34,083 nt of DNA from Gammaproteobacteria bacterium (GCA_018665025.1 JABJED010000048.1:1-34083); one strand, 5' to 3'; positions 11,024-21,917 are shown, numbered from the stretch's first letter. Translations and numbers: made by a program. The notes: generated from the sequence alone by a model not told the origin.

Positions 11024-12121
11024 ATGAAGATTCGCCTGGTATCGTCATTCGCCCTAATAATGCTGTTTCTTGCAGGTTTTGCCTATGGCGATCAGGATTC
11101 AGGGGCGGAAGCGTCATTGTTGCGTGAAGGACATCCTGATCAGTATTTGGTGAAAGAAGGCGATACCCTCTGGGACATAGCTTCCAAGTTTCTTAAAGAG
11201 CCCTGGCACTGGCCGGAAATCTGGTATGTTAATTCCACTATTAGTAACCCTCACCTGATTTATCCTGGGGATGAGATTTTCCTCAAATATGTGGGCGGGG
11301 ATCCGCAGATATCGCTAAAACGTGGCCCCGGGGAGAGAACCTATAAACTGAAACCCGAGCAGAGAGTTCGTGAGGGCGATCGATACGAAAAAATGGAGCC
11401 TGCCGTCAGGGTGTCTCCGCTCGAAAGCGCGATCCCGGCTATTCCTCTAGACGCTGTGGCCAGTTTAATGACAACAGGTCGAATAGTTGAACAGGACACA
11501 CTTGCCCTTGCCCCAAGAATTCTAGCCGGAAAGCTCGAGTCCCTGGTGTTCGGTCCAGGCGACCGGTTTTATGCTAAGGGCGTTTGGGACGAGGACACCT
11601 CTACCTACGGAATCTTCCGGGAAGGGGATGTTTATGTGGACCCTGAAACCGAGGAAATCCTTGGCTATGAAGCAGTTGAGGTTGGCTTGGCTAAGGCATT
11701 AGCCCGAGAAGGCGATGTTGTGACCTTCGAGATGAAAAGTGTCCAGGGCGATGTTCGTATCGGTGATCGGCTGATGGCGACGGAAGAGCGACGAGTTGAA
11801 TCCACGTTTTACCCAATCCCACCTGAGCAGCAGGTTGAGGGTGTTATTATGGCTGTGCTTGGCGGTGTTACCCAGGTCGGTCGCAATGACGTCGTCGTCG
11901 TGAATCGTGGTCTCAACCGGGGCGTTGAAGTGGGAACCATACTGGAGATTGCCAAGAAAGGCGCACTGGTTCGTGATCATTTCGAGGGCGGTTATGTCCA
12001 GTTGCCAACCGAACGCGCCGGTATCTTGATGATTTTTCGGTCTTTCGAAAAAATGGCTTATGGCCTGGTTCTGCAAACCACCGAGCCGCTGCGTGTGGGG
12101 GATTTCGTTCGCAATCCCTAG
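11024..12121 (+). CDS. LysM peptidoglycan-binding domain protein
   Basis: Signal peptide followed by YLVKEGDTLWDIASKFLKEPWHWPEIWYVNSTISNPHLIYPGDEI; gene between def and dprA as in Pseudomonas; start set to internal ATG. Confidence 0.88.
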   Translation: MKIRLVSSFALIMLFLAGFAYGDQDSGAEASLLREGHPDQYLVKEGDTLWDIASKFLKEPWHWPEIWYVNSTISNPHLIYPGDEIFLKYVGGDPQISLKRGPGERTYKLKPEQRVREGDRYEKMEPAVRVSPLESAIPAIPLDAVASLMTTGRIVEQDTLALAPRILAGKLESLVFGPGDRFYAKGVWDEDTSTYGIFREGDVYVDPETEEILGYEAVEVGLAKALAREGDVVTFEMKSVQGDVRIGDRLMATEERRVESTFYPIPPEQQVEGVIMAVLGGVTQVGRNDVVVVNRGLNRGVEVGTILEIAKKGALVRDHFEGGYVQLPTERAGILMIFRSFEKMAYGLVLQTTEPLRVGDFVRNP

Positions 12122-12154
12122 TGTTTTCGCACGTTAGAACGAGCTGTTATTCCG

Positions 12155-13291
12155 GTGATATATCCGGGCTTTCCCACAGGTTTCAAAACTTCCTTATCTA
12201 GAATAACGGCTCCCTTTTGTCGTGAGCCATTTGTGAATCCTGACCTGCTTGCCTTGTGCCGACTATTGTCCAATCGGCCAAGGGAACTCACCAGACTTTT
12301 GAAGTCACGCTCTCCTCGTGACGTGCTCGATCAAGATAGCTCGTTGATTGTTAATGACGCCCTTAAGCTGGACGTCGAACAGGATGTCAATTGGCTTCTG
12401 GCGGAAGAACACCATCTCATATTGCTGCAGGATGATGATTATCCTGCCTGCCTGAAACAGATACACGACCCACCTTTCTTTCTGTTTGGGGTAGGTGACC
12501 GAACTGTTCTTACGCGCTACGCGGAAAGAGTGGCGATCGTTGGTGCAAGAAAAGCCAGTCAATATGCATTGAAGCAGGCGATGTCTATTGCAGAAACCCT
12601 GGGACGATATTCGGTGTTAGTGGTGAGTGGTCTTGCCCTCGGGATTGATGCCGCAGCCCACGAGGGCGCGCTGGCTTCAGGCGAGGCGACGGTCGCGGTG
12701 CTAGGATCAGGCTGTGACCAGATTTATCCAAGACGCCATTGGCGGCTTGCCGAGCGAATTCAGGAAAAAGGGCTGGTGGTGAGTGAATTTCCCCTGCGAA
12801 CTCCTGCGCGCCCGGGCCACTTTCCGCGGCGTAATCGAATAGTGACGGGCTTAAGCAAAGCGACAGTCGTTGTTGAGGCGGCACTAAAAAGTGGTTCTCT
12901 GATTTCTGCAAAACTCGCATTGGCGGAAGGTCGCGAAGTGATGGCTGTGCCCGGGCTTGTTACGAATCAACAGGCGCGTGGTTGCCATCAACTGATCAGG
13001 GACGGAGCCTCGCTGGTTGAATCAGGTGAGGATGTTTTGAAAGAACTGGGTATTGGGCCGGGAGATACGCTCGACCTTTCTTTGACAGTCCAAGGCTTAA
13101 CCCATGAGCAGGAAAGGTTGCTCGACCTGCTGGAGGCAGGGCCAGTGTCGATGGATGCACTCTTATCAGACCTTGAGCTTTCCATTGAGGATCTGACGAT
13201 CGCAATCGTGATGTTAGAGGTCATGGGATTGGTTCATTCTGAAGGTGGGCGATTTCAGTCCACCCGGTTACGGCCGTCCCGAGAGTTGTAA
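12155..13291 (+). CDS. dprA: DNA-processing protein DprA/Smf
   Basis: VAIVGARKASQYALKQA...SGLALGIDAAAHEGAL...RFRRNRIV-type Rossmann core plus C-terminal winged helix; exact start uncertain. Confidence 0.94.
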   Translation: MIYPGFPTGFKTSLSRITAPFCREPFVNPDLLALCRLLSNRPRELTRLLKSRSPRDVLDQDSSLIVNDALKLDVEQDVNWLLAEEHHLILLQDDDYPACLKQIHDPPFFLFGVGDRTVLTRYAERVAIVGARKASQYALKQAMSIAETLGRYSVLVVSGLALGIDAAAHEGALASGEATVAVLGSGCDQIYPRRHWRLAERIQEKGLVVSEFPLRTPARPGHFPRRNRIVTGLSKATVVVEAALKSGSLISAKLALAEGREVMAVPGLVTNQQARGCHQLIRDGASLVESGEDVLKELGIGPGDTLDLSLTVQGLTHEQERLLDLLEAGPVSMDALLSDLELSIEDLTIAIVMLEVMGLVHSEGGRFQSTRLRPSREL

Positions 13292-13364
13292 TGTTGAAAG
13301 CTGATAGTGACTAGGCTAACGTCCATTTCTCTTAACATTTCTTTTTTTCATTGGAGTAAACATT

Positions 13365-13853
13365 ATGGCATTTGTGGCCATCCTGATGGGCTCGGATTCT
13401 GACTTGCCTGTTATGCAATCGACCGTCGATGTGCTGAAAAGTTTCGGCATTGAATATGAGGTTCGCATCACGTCCGCGCATCGAACACCTGAAGACACCA
13501 GGAGTTATGTGAGCGATGCCGATGCGCGGGGTTGTGCCGTATTTATTGCAGCGGCTGGAATGGCTGCGCATCTTGCCGGGGCTGTGGCTGCACATACGCT
13601 AAGACCGGTTATCGGGGTACCAATTGATGCCGGGCCACTGCAAGGATTTGATGCACTACTGTCTACTGTACAAATGCCTGGTGGAATTCCGGTTGCAGGT
13701 GTAGCGATAGGCAAGGCCGGCGCAAAGAATGCCGCATACCTTGCGGTTCAGATCCTGGGTGTCTCGAATGAGGTGTTGCATCGTGCCCTGATTGACGAGC
13801 GACAAGCGAACGCAGAGGCAATTAGACAAAAAAACATCGACCTGAATTTGTGA
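13365..13853 (+). CDS. purE: N5-carboxyaminoimidazole ribonucleotide mutase (PurE)
   Basis: [46 protein letters not shown]. Confidence 0.95.
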   Translation: MAFVAILMGSDSDLPVMQSTVDVLKSFGIEYEVRITSAHRTPEDTRSYVSDADARGCAVFIAAAGMAAHLAGAVAAHTLRPVIGVPIDAGPLQGFDALLSTVQMPGGIPVAGVAIGKAGAKNAAYLAVQILGVSNEVLHRALIDERQANAEAIRQKNIDLNL

Positions 13854-14407
13854 ACGCCCTTGCCGGATGGCGGAAAAACCTGATTTCAGCTTATCTGCTT
13901 GGCGATGGTGTCATCGCCTACCCAACCGAGGGCGTCTGGGGATTGGGTTGTTTACCGGCATCTGCTCGGGCTGTTGCGCGAATCCTGGCATTAAAACGGC
14001 GTAGTTGGGCGCAGGGTCTATTGTTAGTCGCGGCGGATATTAGCCAGTTCGAAGATTACCTGGTCGGACTGGACAACGAAAAGCGAGGTGAGCTCGAGAA
14101 CAACTGGCCTGGCCCAGTAACGTATCTACTGCCGGATAATGGCGTTGCGCCATGGTGGGTGATTGGAAACAACACTACAGTTGGGCTTAGGGTCAGTGAT
14201 CACCCGGTTGTTCGCGCGCTGTGTGAATCAACTGGTCCGCTGGTGTCTACCTCGGCCAACGTAACAGGACATCCTGCGGCTGTGACATCCCTGCAGGTAA
14301 GGCAGTATTTTGGAGCAGGGGTTGATCATCTGGTGCCGGGACAGCTTGGAAATTCAGTTGGGCCGAGTGTTATCAAGCATCTGGTGACAGGAGAGAAGAT
14401 CAGATGA
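13850..14407 (+). CDS. tsaC: L-threonylcarbamoyladenylate synthase (TsaC/YrdC/Sua5 family)
   Basis: YPTEGVWGLGCLP, KRRSWAQGLLLVA, SANVTGHPA; GTG start overlapping the purE stop. Confidence 0.92.
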   Translation: MNALAGWRKNLISAYLLGDGVIAYPTEGVWGLGCLPASARAVARILALKRRSWAQGLLLVAADISQFEDYLVGLDNEKRGELENNWPGPVTYLLPDNGVAPWWVIGNNTTVGLRVSDHPVVRALCESTGPLVSTSANVTGHPAAVTSLQVRQYFGAGVDHLVPGQLGNSVGPSVIKHLVTGEKIR

Positions 14408-15228
14408 GCCGGTTCAAACTAGGCGTGTTGGGGAATCCGGTTGCTCACAGTAGGTCTCCCGAGATTCATCAACAGTTTGCCGCGGCAACGGGTATTTCAC
14501 TGTCTTATGAAAAGGTGCTTGTGTCAGACGGCACATTCACCTCAGTGGCTAATGATTTTCTCGATTCGGGTTTTGGGTTCAACATTACTTTGCCCTGTAA
14601 GCGGGACGCATGGCAATTTGTTGATGAGGCTAGTGAATGTGCAAACCAGGCAGAGGCAGTAAACACGATTTCCCGGACCGCAGATGGAAAGCTACGCGGT
14701 GATAATACTGATGGCCCTGGCCTGGTTAACGATCTGTTACAAAACCTGGGTTGGCCTATAAACGACAGCAAGATACTGGTGATTGGAGCGGGGGGCGCAG
14801 TCAGGGGCGTTTTGGCGAGCCTGCTGGCTGAAGCGCCGGGCGTGCTGCATGTGACAAACCGAACGCATGTCAAAGCACAGGAACTGGAAAAAAATTTCGC
14901 GGGTGTCACTGCGGTTGCGATTGATCGCCTCCAGGAAAGTTACGATTTGGTGATTAATGGAACCTCCGCCGGGTTATCTCATCAGGACCTGGAGATCTCT
15001 GGATCGGTCATTACCGGAAACACTCGCTGTTACGACATGATCTATGGTTCCGGCACTACTCGTTTTAATCGATGGTGCCAGAAACAAGCGGAATGTGATG
15101 TTGCCGATGGATTGGGGATGTTGGTTGAGCAGGCTGTACTAGCTTTCATGATCTGGTTTGGCGGACAGGTGAACACTGCGCCGGATACACGATCGGTGAT
15201 AAACATGATTAGAAATAACCTGGATTAG
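14404..15228 (+). CDS. aroE: Shikimate dehydrogenase
   Basis: GVLGNPVAHSRSPEIHQQFA, GDNTDGPGLVNDL, VIGAGGAVRGVL. Confidence 0.97.
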   Translation: MSRFKLGVLGNPVAHSRSPEIHQQFAAATGISLSYEKVLVSDGTFTSVANDFLDSGFGFNITLPCKRDAWQFVDEASECANQAEAVNTISRTADGKLRGDNTDGPGLVNDLLQNLGWPINDSKILVIGAGGAVRGVLASLLAEAPGVLHVTNRTHVKAQELEKNFAGVTAVAIDRLQESYDLVINGTSAGLSHQDLEISGSVITGNTRCYDMIYGSGTTRFNRWCQKQAECDVADGLGMLVEQAVLAFMIWFGGQVNTAPDTRSVINMIRNNLD

Positions 15229-15238
15229 GCGCTGGAAG

Positions 15239-17275
15239 ATGATTAACCCGCTACTTGAACACAATACGCTACCTCCTTTTAATAGCATTGAGCCTGAGCA
15301 CATTGTGCCGGCTATTGAGACGATACTTAAAGCGTTGAGGGTGGGTATTGAGGAACTGCTGGAGACCAGACCCTACAACTACGAGAGCGTCGTTAAAGCG
15401 CGGGAGAACCTTGAGGACAAGTTGCATCACGCATGGTCACCGGTTTCACACCTGAACTCGGTCATGAACTCGGTTGAGCTTCGTGATGCTCATACCGCCT
15501 GTCTAGCAATGATTACAGACTACTATACGGAGGTTGGGCAGAACCGTCCGTTGTTTGAGGCTTACCAGGCGATTGCTGAGTCAGCGCAATACGATTCACT
15601 ATCGCAGGCTGGCAGGAAAGTGATCGACAATGCGCTCAGAGATTTTCGTCTGTCAGGGATAGACCTGCCCGAATCAGAGCAGGCCAGGTTCTCCGAGTTG
15701 TCGCGGGAAATTTCTGGTTTGAACAGTGCTTTTAATAACAATGTACTGGACGCGACCCAAGTCTGGCAGAAACTAATAACAGAAAAATCTGGCCTGCCAG
15801 GGGTTCCACACAATGCGCTTGTCTCGATGCACCAAAATGCGGTCGACAAAGAGCTGCAGGGCTATCTTTTGACTTTGGATGCGCCATGTTATCTGGCAAT
15901 CATGACCCACTGCGACGATCGAACGCTCCGCCAGGAGTTGTACACCGCCTTTGGAACGCGGGCGTCTAACCTGGGTCCCAACGCTGGTGAATTTGATAAC
16001 TCTGATGTAATACATGCCTTGTTGTCAGCGCGTTTGGAGCAGGCCAGGTTGTTGGGCTTCAAGAATTACGCAGAGTTGTCGGTCGCGCGCAAGATGGCTC
16101 GTTCCGCGGAGGAAGTTCTGGGTTTTCTCGACAATCTGGCTGAAAAATCAAGGGCATTCGCCCGGAACGATTTTGAAACCCTGGTGGCCTTCGCTGAGAA
16201 AAGTGGTGGTCCTGAGGATCTGAAGCCGTGGGATGTGCCCTACTACGCCGAGAAACTAAAGAAAGCTGCTTTTGACATTTCGGAAGAGGAGCTCCGGCCC
16301 TACTTTCCCGCGCCAACAGTGCTCAAGGGCATGTTTGAGGTTGTGCGCCGGTTGTTTGATATCGAAGTCGCCCCTTGTGATGGAATGTCTGTCTGGCACG
16401 AAGACGTGCTGACTTATGAAATCAGGAAAGACGGCGTGGCTATCGCCCGGTTTTACTTCGACCTGTACGCGCGGGCCAGTAAGCGTGGTGGAGCATGGAT
16501 GGATGATTGCCGGGTCAGGCGAGTCGACGACTCTGGTTCACTACAACTCCCGGTGGCTTATCTCACCTGCAATTTTAGTGGTCCGTTGGGTGATGACCCT
16601 GCCCTGCTCAGCCATAATGAAGTTGTGACACTTTTCCATGAGTTTGGCCACGGTCTGCATCATATGCTTACCAGAATTGATGCCGCAGCAGTTTCCGGCA
16701 TTAATGGTGTCGCCTGGGATGCTGTCGAGCTGCCCAGCCAGTTTATGGAGAACTTTTGTTGGCAGGCAGAGTCACTTTTATTTATTTCCGGACATTACGA
16801 GACGGGTGAACCATTGCCTGAAGATATGCTGGATAAGCTGTTAAAGGCCAAGAATTATAACGCAGCTATGATGATGGTCCGGCAGTTGGAATTCGGTCTG
16901 TTCGATTTCCGTTTACACGTCGAGTTTGACCCGGATGACCAGAACCAGGTACAGCGCTTATTGAATCAGGTCAGGCAGGACGTCGCCGTCATTCTGCCTC
17001 CGGCAGAATATGCTTTCCAGCATGGGTTCTCCCATATATTTGGCGGCGGTTATGCCGCCGGCTATTACAGCTACAAATGGGCGGAAGTCCTGTCAGCAGA
17101 TGCGTTCGCGAAATTCCTTGAAGACGGTATCTTCAATCGTCAAACGGGAGAGAAATTTCTGGCTACGATCCTTGAAAAGGGGGGCTCTGAAGACGCGATG
17201 GATCTGTTTATCGCTTTCCGTGGCAGGGAACCAGAGGTTGAGGCGCTGTTAAGACAAGATGGTATGGTCGCTTGA
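15239..17275 (+). CDS. prlC: Oligopeptidase A (M3 family metallopeptidase)
   Basis: LFHEFGHGLHHML zinc-binding HExxH; 678 aa. Confidence 0.95.
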   Translation: MINPLLEHNTLPPFNSIEPEHIVPAIETILKALRVGIEELLETRPYNYESVVKARENLEDKLHHAWSPVSHLNSVMNSVELRDAHTACLAMITDYYTEVGQNRPLFEAYQAIAESAQYDSLSQAGRKVIDNALRDFRLSGIDLPESEQARFSELSREISGLNSAFNNNVLDATQVWQKLITEKSGLPGVPHNALVSMHQNAVDKELQGYLLTLDAPCYLAIMTHCDDRTLRQELYTAFGTRASNLGPNAGEFDNSDVIHALLSARLEQARLLGFKNYAELSVARKMARSAEEVLGFLDNLAEKSRAFARNDFETLVAFAEKSGGPEDLKPWDVPYYAEKLKKAAFDISEEELRPYFPAPTVLKGMFEVVRRLFDIEVAPCDGMSVWHEDVLTYEIRKDGVAIARFYFDLYARASKRGGAWMDDCRVRRVDDSGSLQLPVAYLTCNFSGPLGDDPALLSHNEVVTLFHEFGHGLHHMLTRIDAAAVSGINGVAWDAVELPSQFMENFCWQAESLLFISGHYETGEPLPEDMLDKLLKAKNYNAAMMMVRQLEFGLFDFRLHVEFDPDDQNQVQRLLNQVRQDVAVILPPAEYAFQHGFSHIFGGGYAAGYYSYKWAEVLSADAFAKFLEDGIFNRQTGEKFLATILEKGGSEDAMDLFIAFRGREPEVEALLRQDGMVA

Positions 17276-17457
17276 AAAGATTCATCAGCGGCGCTACCTG
17301 TCCCAGCTGTGGCCAAATCGATAAAATTTACGTTCTGAAGGACGACGACCGGGAGTCCATGCATTGTTCCCGGTGTGACTATATAGAGACAAAAAAGGAC
17401 GATAACGCGGGGATTGAAGTCCAAGAATGGTCGCCGATAAATCTGCCGGACAAATAG
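17272..17457 (+). CDS. YheV-family putative zinc ribbon protein
   Basis: 61 aa; CPSCG...CSRCDYIETKKDD; TTG start overlapping the prlC stop. Confidence 0.8.
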   Translation: MKRFISGATCPSCGQIDKIYVLKDDDRESMHCSRCDYIETKKDDNAGIEVQEWSPINLPDK

Positions 17458-17515
17458 ACAACGATACTACAAAGTTATGTCCCGATAATGTCCCGTAGAC
17501 CTTGAAAGAAGCGGG

Positions 17516-17543
17516 TTGAGAAAAGAACCGCCGCTGCTATAAT
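17516..17543 (+). promoter_or_regulatory. Sigma70 promoter upstream of coxB
   Basis: TTGAGA (17516-17521), 16-bp spacer, TATAAT (17538-17543) with extended -10 TGC; about 110-nt untranslated leader to the likely coxB ATG at 17657. Confidence 0.7.
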
Positions 17544-17656
17544 CGCCCACCTTTTTGCATAGCAACAAAATTGCTGTTGAGCCTGTATCGTTTCGAACAC
17601 CACCTGAACAGTTAAAAGTGCTTATCGCACGCGTATTTTTATATGGAGTCTCATTG

Positions 17657-18796
17657 ATGAAAAGAGTGATGCAGATGTGGCAAGCGGGATTGTCGCTGCT
17701 GCTATGTAGCAACGTTGCGTTGGCCGATTGGACTACGCTGAACATGAGACAAGGTGTTACGGAGATTAGTCGACGAGTCTATGACCTGCACATGCTTATC
17801 TTTTATATTTGTTGTGGAATAGGAGTATTGGTGTTCGGTGTCATGATTATCTCGATGCTGATGCATCGGAAATCTCTTGGTGTGACACCAGCGACCTTTC
17901 ACGAGGATACACGGGTAGAAGTAGCCTGGACGGTTATTCCAATCATTATTCTGTTGGTTATCGCGGTACCCGCCACCAGTACCCTGAGGGATATGTATGA
18001 ATCAGCGGATTCTGATCTTGATATCGAAGTTCGCGGCTATCAGTGGAAGTGGCAATACACTTATCTGAATGATGATCCTGCCAAGGAAATTCAATTCATG
18101 AGTGCCCTTAAAACACCACAGAATGAAATCCAGAACCTGGAAGCAAAGGGTGAGCACTATTTGCTGGATGTTGATAACCCGCTGGTGATTCCGATCAATA
18201 AGCGTATCCGGTTCCTCGTCACATCGCAGGATACGATCCACGCCTTCTGGGTACCTGACTTCGCAGTGAAGCGGGATGCTATTCCCGGATTTGTTCACGA
18301 ATCCTGGGCCGTTGTTGAAGAGCCTGGTGTATACCGCGGTCAATGTGCAGAGCTGTGCGGTAAAGACCATGGCTTCATGCCGATCGTTGTTCATGCCGTT
18401 GAACAGGCAGATTATGATCTTTGGGTAGCTGAAAAGCAGGCAGAAGCAGAAGAGGTCTTCAACACCGTCGGCAAGACCTGGACCAAAGATGAGCTGATGA
18501 TCAAGGGTGAAGAAGTTTACCTGCAGCATTGTGCCGCGTGTCACCAGTCAAATGGCCAGGGCATTCCACCAGCATTTCCTTCGCTGGTTGGCCAGGGCAT
18601 TGCTGTCGGGCCAATGAGTGATCACATTGACATTCTGTTGAATGGACAAGCAGGAACCGCAATGCAGGCATTTGGTCAGCAACTGAACCCAGCAGAAATC
18701 GCGGCTGTAATTACCTACGAACGTAATGCCTGGGGCAATGACATGAACGATATGGTTCAGCCAAAAGAGATCAACACCATGATGGCAAGTGAATAG
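17657..18796 (+). CDS. coxB: Cytochrome c oxidase subunit II with fused C-terminal cytochrome c domain (caa3 type)
   Basis: COX2 CuA motif CAELCGKDHGFM plus C-terminal heme c motif CAACH; start placed at MKRVMQMWQAG (signal peptide), ORF extends to 17555. Confidence 0.95.
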   Translation: MKRVMQMWQAGLSLLLCSNVALADWTTLNMRQGVTEISRRVYDLHMLIFYICCGIGVLVFGVMIISMLMHRKSLGVTPATFHEDTRVEVAWTVIPIIILLVIAVPATSTLRDMYESADSDLDIEVRGYQWKWQYTYLNDDPAKEIQFMSALKTPQNEIQNLEAKGEHYLLDVDNPLVIPINKRIRFLVTSQDTIHAFWVPDFAVKRDAIPGFVHESWAVVEEPGVYRGQCAELCGKDHGFMPIVVHAVEQADYDLWVAEKQAEAEEVFNTVGKTWTKDELMIKGEEVYLQHCAACHQSNGQGIPPAFPSLVGQGIAVGPMSDHIDILLNGQAGTAMQAFGQQLNPAEIAAVITYERNAWGNDMNDMVQPKEINTMMASE

Positions 18797-18805
18797 GAGA
18801 TACCG

Positions 18806-20407
18806 ATGAGTGCTGTTATAGAAGAACTTCATCACGACGGCCATCACCATGGTCCTGATAAGGGCATCATGCGTTGGGTTTTTACGACTAACCACAAAGA
18901 TATTGGTACGCTTTATTTGTGGTTCAGTTTTCTAATGTTTCTTACCGGGGGTGTACTTGCGCTCGGTATTCGGGCTGAACTATTTCAGCCGGGTCTGCAA
19001 ATCGTTCAGCCGGAACTATTTAACCAGCTGACTACAATGCACGGTCTGATTATGGTGTTCGGTGCTGTCATGCCTGCGTTCGTTGGCTTGGCAAACTGGC
19101 TGATACCCATGATGATCGGTGCGCCGGATATGGCGTTACCCAGAATGAACAACTATAGCTTCTGGATTCTTCCGTTTGCTTTTGGCATGTTGCTTTCTAC
19201 CTTTTTTATGGACGGTGGTGCACCAAATTACGGATGGACTTTTTACGCGCCGTTGTCTACTGACTACGCACCGCCTAGCGTAACCTTCTTTATCTTCGCG
19301 GTTCACATGATGGGCATTTCATCGATCATGGGATCGATTAATGTGGTTGTCACTATTCTCAATATGCGGGCCCCGGGCATGACTCTGATGAAGATGCCGC
19401 TGTTTGTCTGGACCTGGTTCATCACAGCCTATCTGCTTATTGCAGTAATGCCGGTACTGGCGGGTGTGGTAACGATGATGTTAATGGACATTCACTTTGG
19501 CACCGCGTTTTTTAACGCCGGTGGTGGTGGTGACCCGGTATTGTTCCAGCATGTATTCTGGTTCTTTGGGCACCCAGAAGTTTATATCATGATCCTCCCG
19601 GCGTTTGGTGTTGTGTCTGCAATCATTCCGACGTTTGCGCGCAAACGCCTGTTCGGTTACGACTCTATGGTTTATGCAACGGCGTCGATTGCCTTCTTGT
19701 CTTTCATCGTATGGGCACACCACATGTTTACTGTTGGGATTCCTCTTGCGGGTGAACTCTACTTTATGTATGCAACCATGCTGATCGCTGTGCCCACGGG
19801 TGTGAAAGTGTTCAACTGGGTAGCGACCATGTGGCAAGGAGCGATGACTTTTGAAACGCCAATGTTGTTTGCGATTGCGTTTGTCATTCTGTTTACCATC
19901 GGGGGTCTCTCTGGCTTGATGCTCGCGATTGTTCCGGCTGACTTCCAGTATCACGATACCTACTTTGTCGTGGCGCACTTTCACTATGTCCTGGTGCCTG
20001 GTTCGATTTTCTCCATTATGGCTGCGGTCTATTACTGGATCCCTAAATGGACTGGAAACATGTATGACGAAACGCTGGGTAAGACACACTTCTGGCTTTC
20101 TTTCATCGGTGTGAACGTTACGTTTTTCCCGCAGCACTTTATTGGCCTGGCTGGAATGCCTAGAAGAATCCCGGACTATGCCCTTCAGTTTGCCGACTGG
20201 AATATGGTGTCAAGTTGCGGTGCCTTCCTGTTTGGATTTAGCCAATTACTGTTCCTGTTCATTGTCATCAAGTGTATTCGTGGCGGCAAGAAAGCAACTG
20301 ACCAGGTATGGGAAGGTGCTCATGGTCTGGAGTGGACGATTCCATCTCCGGCGCCGTATCACACCTTCACGACGCCGCCGACCAGTATGAAAGAAGCGCA
20401 CGGTTAG
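18806..20407 (+). CDS. coxA: Cytochrome c oxidase subunit I
   Basis: WVFTTNHKDIGTLYLWFSF, FWFFGHPEVYIMILPAFG, HDTYFVVAHFHYVL. Confidence 0.98.
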   Translation: MSAVIEELHHDGHHHGPDKGIMRWVFTTNHKDIGTLYLWFSFLMFLTGGVLALGIRAELFQPGLQIVQPELFNQLTTMHGLIMVFGAVMPAFVGLANWLIPMMIGAPDMALPRMNNYSFWILPFAFGMLLSTFFMDGGAPNYGWTFYAPLSTDYAPPSVTFFIFAVHMMGISSIMGSINVVVTILNMRAPGMTLMKMPLFVWTWFITAYLLIAVMPVLAGVVTMMLMDIHFGTAFFNAGGGGDPVLFQHVFWFFGHPEVYIMILPAFGVVSAIIPTFARKRLFGYDSMVYATASIAFLSFIVWAHHMFTVGIPLAGELYFMYATMLIAVPTGVKVFNWVATMWQGAMTFETPMLFAIAFVILFTIGGLSGLMLAIVPADFQYHDTYFVVAHFHYVLVPGSIFSIMAAVYYWIPKWTGNMYDETLGKTHFWLSFIGVNVTFFPQHFIGLAGMPRRIPDYALQFADWNMVSSCGAFLFGFSQLLFLFIVIKCIRGGKKATDQVWEGAHGLEWTIPSPAPYHTFTTPPTSMKEAHG

Positions 20408-20419
20408 GTTACGACAGAG

Positions 20420-20965
20420 ATGAGCGGTAAAACTGCAGCCAGCAAAACTATCAGGCAACTTATTTTTGTTGTTGTGGGGATGTTTGGCTTTGGTTTTGCG
20501 ATGGTTCCGCTCTACGACGTATTGTGCGACGTTACTGGTTTTAATGGCAAGACTGCAGGTAAGTACACAGCGACAGAAGTACAGGATGTTCGTGAAGACA
20601 GGCTGGTAACTATTCAGTTTCTGGCGAGTAACAATGCGAACATGCCGTGGGAATTCAGGCCTAAGGTGAGAACGATGAAAGTTCACCCGGGTAAGCTGAA
20701 TACAGCGGAGTTTTATGCGCGCAATGTTACCGGTGAAACGATGGTGGCTCAGGCGGTACCTAGTGTAACCCCTTTCCACGCTGCAGAGTTTTTGCATAAG
20801 ACCGAATGTTTCTGTTTTGAACAGCAACAATTGGAGGCGCGTGAAGACCTGGACATGCCGCTCAGATTTATTATTGACAGCCAAATACCGGAGGATGTGA
20901 AGACTCTGACATTGTCTTACACCCTCTATGATGTAACAGAACAAATTGGGTTAGCGACAAACTAA
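20420..20965 (+). CDS. Cytochrome c oxidase assembly protein Cox11/CtaG
   Basis: GFGFAMVPLYDVLCDVTGFNGKT, KTECFCFEQQQLEARE copper motif. Confidence 0.95.
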   Translation: MSGKTAASKTIRQLIFVVVGMFGFGFAMVPLYDVLCDVTGFNGKTAGKYTATEVQDVREDRLVTIQFLASNNANMPWEFRPKVRTMKVHPGKLNTAEFYARNVTGETMVAQAVPSVTPFHAAEFLHKTECFCFEQQQLEAREDLDMPLRFIIDSQIPEDVKTLTLSYTLYDVTEQIGLATN

Positions 20966-20991
20966 CCAACAAGTTTTATCAGGAGAAATAT

Positions 20992-21894
20992 ATGTCTGCC
21001 CAAGATGCTTACGAAGAGTACTACGTACCTCATAACAGTAAGCTGCCGATTTTTGCTTCCTTCGGAATCTTCTTGACGCTCTATGGCATGGGTAACATGT
21101 TTAATGAGATGAAGGCCGGTGTTGATAGCAGTTTCGGCGAGCTGGTGTTCATGACGGGTAGCCTGGTGATGGGAGGAACCCTGTTCGCCTGGTTCAGCGT
21201 TGTCATCAAAGAGAATCAGGAGAAGCTTTATAGCAACCAGATGAACAGATCATTCGTCTGGGGAATGAGCTGGTTCATATTCTCGGAAGTGATGTTTTTT
21301 GCAGCTTTCTTTGGTGCACTCTTTTACGTAAGAGTCTTTGTTGTTGACTGGATTGGCGGTGTGGGTGAGAGAGGCCCTTCAAACATGCTCTGGCCGGAAT
21401 ACCAGCCTCACTGGCCTATGCTTAATACGCCGGATCCGATCCGATTCCCGGGTGCAGCGGATTTTGTTCACTGGTGGCCGTTGCCGTTTGTCAATACGGC
21501 CTTGCTGCTGACATCGAGCGTTACGGTGACTATTGCGCACCATGGCATCAATGAGGGTAACCGCAAGAAGCTGGTCACCTGGTTGGGCTTTACGGTTCTT
21601 CTGGGTCTGATTTTCCTTTGTGTTCAGGCCTACGAGTACTATCACGCCTACACTGATCTTGGACTGACACTGAACGCGGGTATATTTGGCACCACTTTCT
21701 TCATGCTCACGGGATTCCACGGCGCTCACGTCACCCTGGGCACGTTCATGTTGGCCGTAATGTTCTTCAGAGCCCTAAAGGGCCACTTCAGTAAAGAAGA
21801 TTGCTTTGGGTTTGAGGCTGCGGTTTGGTATTGGCACTTTGTAGACGTTGTCTGGGTGGGTTTATTTTTGTTCGTTTATATTCTTGGAACTTAA
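20992..21894 (+). CDS. coxC: Cytochrome c oxidase subunit III
   Basis: YYVPHNSKLPIFAS, GFHGAHVTLGT, AAVWYWHFVDVVWVGLFLFVYILG. Confidence 0.97.
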   Translation: MSAQDAYEEYYVPHNSKLPIFASFGIFLTLYGMGNMFNEMKAGVDSSFGELVFMTGSLVMGGTLFAWFSVVIKENQEKLYSNQMNRSFVWGMSWFIFSEVMFFAAFFGALFYVRVFVVDWIGGVGERGPSNMLWPEYQPHWPMLNTPDPIRFPGAADFVHWWPLPFVNTALLLTSSVTVTIAHHGINEGNRKKLVTWLGFTVLLGLIFLCVQAYEYYHAYTDLGLTLNAGIFGTTFFMLTGFHGAHVTLGTFMLAVMFFRALKGHFSKEDCFGFEAAVWYWHFVDVVWVGLFLFVYILGT

Positions 21895-21917
21895 ACGTTC
21901 GAATGGGTTTTAGAAAT

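Noticed and set aside
19481-20137. 218-aa minus-strand ORF rich in Arg/His
   Set aside because: Antisense to coxA; composition typical of a reverse-frame artefact
20246-20944. 232-aa minus-strand ORF
   Set aside because: Antisense to coxA/cox11, no domain signature
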